From: Bacteroidales bacterium
GTDB taxonomy: Bacteria > Bacteroidota > Bacteroidia > Bacteroidales > GCA-2748055
Direction: 5' to 3'
Length of the DNA: 7,798 nt
Assembly: GCA_023135025.1 (NCBI GenBank)
Contig: JAGLTY010000089.1
Location: 1 to 7,798 of the forward strand
In this document: in pieces, positions 5,679-7,798 of the stretch
Numbering within the stretch: the stretch's first letter is position 1
Layout of the letters: each line of letters opens with the position of its first letter
Made by a program: the position numbers and the translations under genes
Notes under the pieces: model-generated
The model's database searches: none
What the model was told of the DNA's origin: nothing
Seen by the model: only the letters and a program-made list of their open reading frames with translations

Positions 5679-7661
5679 CTAAAACTTCTCGAACACAATT
5701 CCGCGGGTCCGCCCGTTTGCCGCACTGAACCCGGTGACCTGACCGCTTTTGTCGCGCTGAAACAGCAGTTCACCGATAAAGTATATATCTCCCTTGTAGG
5801 TGTCCTCTTTCACAGCCGAAAGTTCGATCTCCTTGGTATTCCGGATCAGGAGCACAAGGGTAGTGTCGCGGACCTCCAGGGTGTAGAAAGTCTCCAGCTC
5901 CTTGCTGAAGAACTTCCCGGTGAGCGCCTGGAGCTCTTCAACCGTGGCCTCGTATGGAGCTACCCGCTCCAGTTGAAATTTCTGTCCCCCCTGGGAGTGC
6001 ACCGCACCGGTCACCTCTCCCTGTTCGTCCGTTTTAAACTCAATGGTGGCTACGATGCCCTCATACCTGAATTCGGATGTGGAGAGAGGGATCAAATAGG
6101 CTTCGGGTTGTCCCTCCATGCTAAGCTTCAGCACCCCGTCCACCAATTTGAACTCCAGTTTGGCTCCCATCCCCGGTACCAAATACTCCCCGGCATAGGC
6201 CTGAAGAAGCTCCTCCGGCACAGTCACAACCGTTGAATCTGTCTCCTCTTTCTCCCCCTCTTCGGGTTCCATCTCATCTCCAAAGTACAACTCGGCCATC
6301 TCAAAGGCAATGCTCCCTGAATTAAAGTTTGCATTGTTGCTCATGGCAATTACTCCGGAATTGATCTCCGGGAAGTAGAATGCAAAGGCCCGGTGGGCAA
6401 TATCAGCACCTCCATGACTGTAGTTCTTCAATCCCCTGAACTCATTTACTCCGATGCCCAGGGCATAGGTCATGGTATCGCCGTTATTCAGTGTATCGAC
6501 TGTTACCAGCCTGGTCACCAACTCTTCTCCACCCAACACCGGGTTACTGAAATTGGCCATCCATTTGCTGAAATCCTCCACGGTGGTATAGATTCCTCCG
6601 GCCCCATAAGCAGCATAGAGATCGCCCGCTTCATGATACGCAGCGGAATCCAGCACATACCCCTGCGAAGCACCCGGAATGATCACTGTAGGGTTGGCCC
6701 TCACCGCGGTAGAGTTCATCCCCAGTGGAGCGAACACATTCTCCTCCATCCAGTCGGGAAAGGTCTCTCCACTGATCCGCTCCACAATTTCGGCCAGCAG
6801 GATAAAGGCCGAGTTGTTGTAGTTGTACTCCTCTCCCGGAGCGGCCTGCAACTCCTCCTGGCGCTTCAGGATCTCGATGATCTCCTGGCGTCGCAATATA
6901 TCTTCACCCTTCCAGCCGGTCATGGGCATCAGGTTGAACACCTCCCTGAAGCCGTTGGTGTGGTTGAGCATGTTTTTAAGTGTCACCACCTGGCCCAGGT
7001 CGGGCAGTTCGGGAATATGCTTGCGCACATCATCCTCCAGCGATAGCTTCCCCTGCTGTTCCAGCAGCAGGATGGCCATGGCAGTAAACTGTTTGGATAC
7101 CGATCCGATATTGGTTGGAGTATTGACCTTATAAGGAATATCATGCGTGAGATTGGCCATCCCGTAGGCTTTTGAAAAAACCACCTTGCCCTCTTTGATC
7201 ACTCCTACCACGCCTCCTGGTACACCCTCTTCGCTATAAGGATAGAAGAGCTGGTCGGCCCGTTTGGCCGGCTCTGTGGCCACAGGTTCCACCACCTTCA
7301 ACTGGAGGGTGTAGCTCCCGGTCTTCTTCTCAAATGGTGCCACTTCGAGCATGTATCTGCCCGGCTCGCTGATGGTGAAATGAAAGGTCTCCGGGCCCGA
7401 ACCCGGTCCGTCAAACTTCCCCAGGGATTTTCCCGTAGAATCCATCAGGGAGACAACCACATCGACAGAGAGCTGGTCGCAGACTCCGTAGATGTAGGTA
7501 TCGGCACCGAAATCGAAGTAAAATGTATCGGGACTCTCCAGCTCCAGCACTCCTTCCACAACCTCTCCCAACTGCAAGTCTCCGGAGAATTCAACAGAGT
7601 CACTAAGATTACAGGCGGCCATAAAGAGGGCAGCCACAAAGATGATCAAACTGGTTTTCAT
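5679..7661 (-). CDS. Lipoprotein serine hydrolase (beta-lactamase/S12 type) with extra beta domains
   Basis: This 660-residue protein begins with a lipoprotein signal whose lipobox is MAAC (Cys17), so it is likely anchored in the envelope. Residues about 24-123 form a beta-rich domain resembling bacterial pre-peptidase (PPC) domains (DTFYFDF, LMDSTGKSLGKFDGPGSG, GRYMLEVAPFEKKTGSYTL). The serine hydrolase domain (about 132-460) carries all three S12/class C motifs: SVSK with nucleophile S187 and K190, YNN (Y281-N283) and HGG (416-418). An acidic linker (464-474) leads to two similar beta modules (about 483-566 and 575-660), like the lipocalin-like extensions seen on such hydrolases. Members act as D-amino-acid peptidases, esterases or penicillin-binding hydrolases; the motifs do not say which, and true beta-lactamase activity should not be assumed. 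The ATG at 7661 starts the signal peptide directly after an A-rich stretch. Confidence 0.95.
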   Translation of the reverse strand: MKTSLIIFVAALFMAACNLSDSVEFSGDLQLGEVVEGVLELESPDTFYFDFGADTYIYGVCDQLSVDVVVSLMDSTGKSLGKFDGPGSGPETFHFTISEPGRYMLEVAPFEKKTGSYTLQLKVVEPVATEPAKRADQLFYPYSEEGVPGGVVGVIKEGKVVFSKAYGMANLTHDIPYKVNTPTNIGSVSKQFTAMAILLLEQQGKLSLEDDVRKHIPELPDLGQVVTLKNMLNHTNGFREVFNLMPMTGWKGEDILRRQEIIEILKRQEELQAAPGEEYNYNNSAFILLAEIVERISGETFPDWMEENVFAPLGMNSTAVRANPTVIIPGASQGYVLDSAAYHEAGDLYAAYGAGGIYTTVEDFSKWMANFSNPVLGGEELVTRLVTVDTLNNGDTMTYALGIGVNEFRGLKNYSHGGADIAHRAFAFYFPEINSGVIAMSNNANFNSGSIAFEMAELYFGDEMEPEEGEKEETDSTVVTVPEELLQAYAGEYLVPGMGAKLEFKLVDGVLKLSMEGQPEAYLIPLSTSEFRYEGIVATIEFKTDEQGEVTGAVHSQGGQKFQLERVAPYEATVEELQALTGKFFSKELETFYTLEVRDTTLVLLIRNTKEIELSAVKEDTYKGDIYFIGELLFQRDKSGQVTGFSAANGRTRGIVFEKF

Positions 7662-7718
7662 TATTTTGTGAATTTTGGTAGGATATTAATTTACAACATT
7701 AATCCATTGCCAGTCAAT

Positions 7719-7743
7719 ACCTGTGCAATTTTATAATACAGGT
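7719..7743. promoter_or_regulatory. ACCTGT-N13-ACAGGT dyad upstream of the serine hydrolase gene
   Basis: A perfect 6-bp inverted repeat, ACCTGT (7719-7724) and ACAGGT (7738-7743), flanks a 13-bp A/T-rich core. Read on the minus strand, the core contains TATAAA (7735-7730). The dyad sits 58 bp upstream of the serine hydrolase ATG and could be a repressor operator over its promoter. The palindrome is seen directly; its role is inferred. Confidence 0.45.
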
Positions 7744-7760
7744 TTACATGATGCTGTCAA
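7730..7760 (-). promoter_or_regulatory. Possible promoter of the serine hydrolase gene
   Basis: On the minus strand TTGACA (7760-7755) is followed after 19 bp by TATAAA (7735-7730). This resembles a sigma-70 promoter with long spacing, although Bacteroidota promoters usually follow a different consensus. The TTGACA is part of the right 45-bp repeat copy; in the left copy the same place reads TTGCCA and no -10 like sequence follows. Confidence 0.3.
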
Positions 7761-7793
7761 ACCATTAATTGTCAACAAAATACTTGACTTATA
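7749..7793 (-). repeat. Right copy of the 45-bp inverted repeat
   Basis: This is the inverted partner of 1-45 (41 of 45 identical; 7770-7793 matches the first 24 bases exactly). It reads inward, towards the serine hydrolase gene, ending 87 bp before its ATG. Similarity continues for a few bases beyond the inner end if one base is skipped, then fades. Only 5 bases (CGTCT) lie outside it before the window ends. Confidence 0.9.
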
Positions 7794-7798
7794 CGTCT

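Noticed and set aside
5655..6236. Plus-strand ORF of 193 codons starting right after the palindromic array (MKKSVDKV...).
   Set aside because: All but the first eight codons lie antisense to the well-supported serine hydrolase, and the translation shows no recognisable domain. The start is mentioned only in connection with the palindromes.
6393..7046. Plus-strand ORF of 217 codons inside the serine hydrolase gene.
   Set aside because: It is antisense to the catalytic domain with intact SxxK, YxN and HGG motifs; no family features are visible in its translation.
5679..7661. Calling the serine hydrolase a beta-lactamase resistance gene.
   Set aside because: The S12 motifs are shared with peptidases and esterases, and the length and added domains differ from known class C resistance enzymes.
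1..7798. The window as a classical transposon, integron or defence island.
   Set aside because: No transposase, integrase, nuclease, helicase, reverse transcriptase, toxin-antitoxin pair or CRISPR repeats are visible; all six genes are envelope or regulatory types.

Overview
The window looks like a chromosomal segment from an uncultured member of the Bacteroidota, probably class Bacteroidia. Four things point there. The start codons lack convincing Shine-Dalgarno sequences. A TAnnTTTG-type promoter box is visible upstream of the channel gene. The leucine-rich repeat protein with an EF-hand and a SPNVYFTTEC-like C-terminus belongs to a type I know mainly from this phylum. A lipoprotein serine hydrolase with added beta domains also fits. 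The assignment rests on protein character, not on a marker gene.

Layout from left to right. Positions 1-198 are non-coding and hold one copy of a 45-bp inverted repeat and a 9-bp tandem duplication. An ECF sigma factor (199-762) and a small two-helix membrane protein (781-1125) form a likely two-gene operon that ends at a strong hairpin terminator (1151-1179). On the minus strand, a Tat-exported M19 dipeptidase (1826-3052) is followed 42 bp later by a leucine-rich repeat protein (1187-1783) that converges on the same terminator. A large MscS-family channel (3100-5604, plus strand) diverges from the dipeptidase across only 47 bp. It converges on a minus-strand lipoprotein serine hydrolase of the beta-lactamase/S12 type (5679-7661). 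The 74-bp gap between those two carries a tandem palindromic array. Positions 7662-7798 are non-coding and hold the second copy of the 45-bp inverted repeat plus a dyad around a possible promoter.

All six genes relate to envelope functions or their control: a sigma factor with a membrane partner, an exported peptidase, a surface-type repeat protein, an osmotic or tension channel, and an exported serine hydrolase. No single pathway unites them, and I do not see a defence system, CRISPR array, tRNA, rRNA or transposase.

The points most worth a second look are the inverted repeat bounding the window (41 of 45 bases identical, each copy pointing inward at a gene), the leucine-rich repeat gene that lacks an ATG but is in frame with the upstream dipeptidase, the sigma factor paired with an uncharacterised membrane protein instead of a recognisable anti-sigma factor, and the operator-like palindrome pair lying between two gene ends where no gene start is expected.
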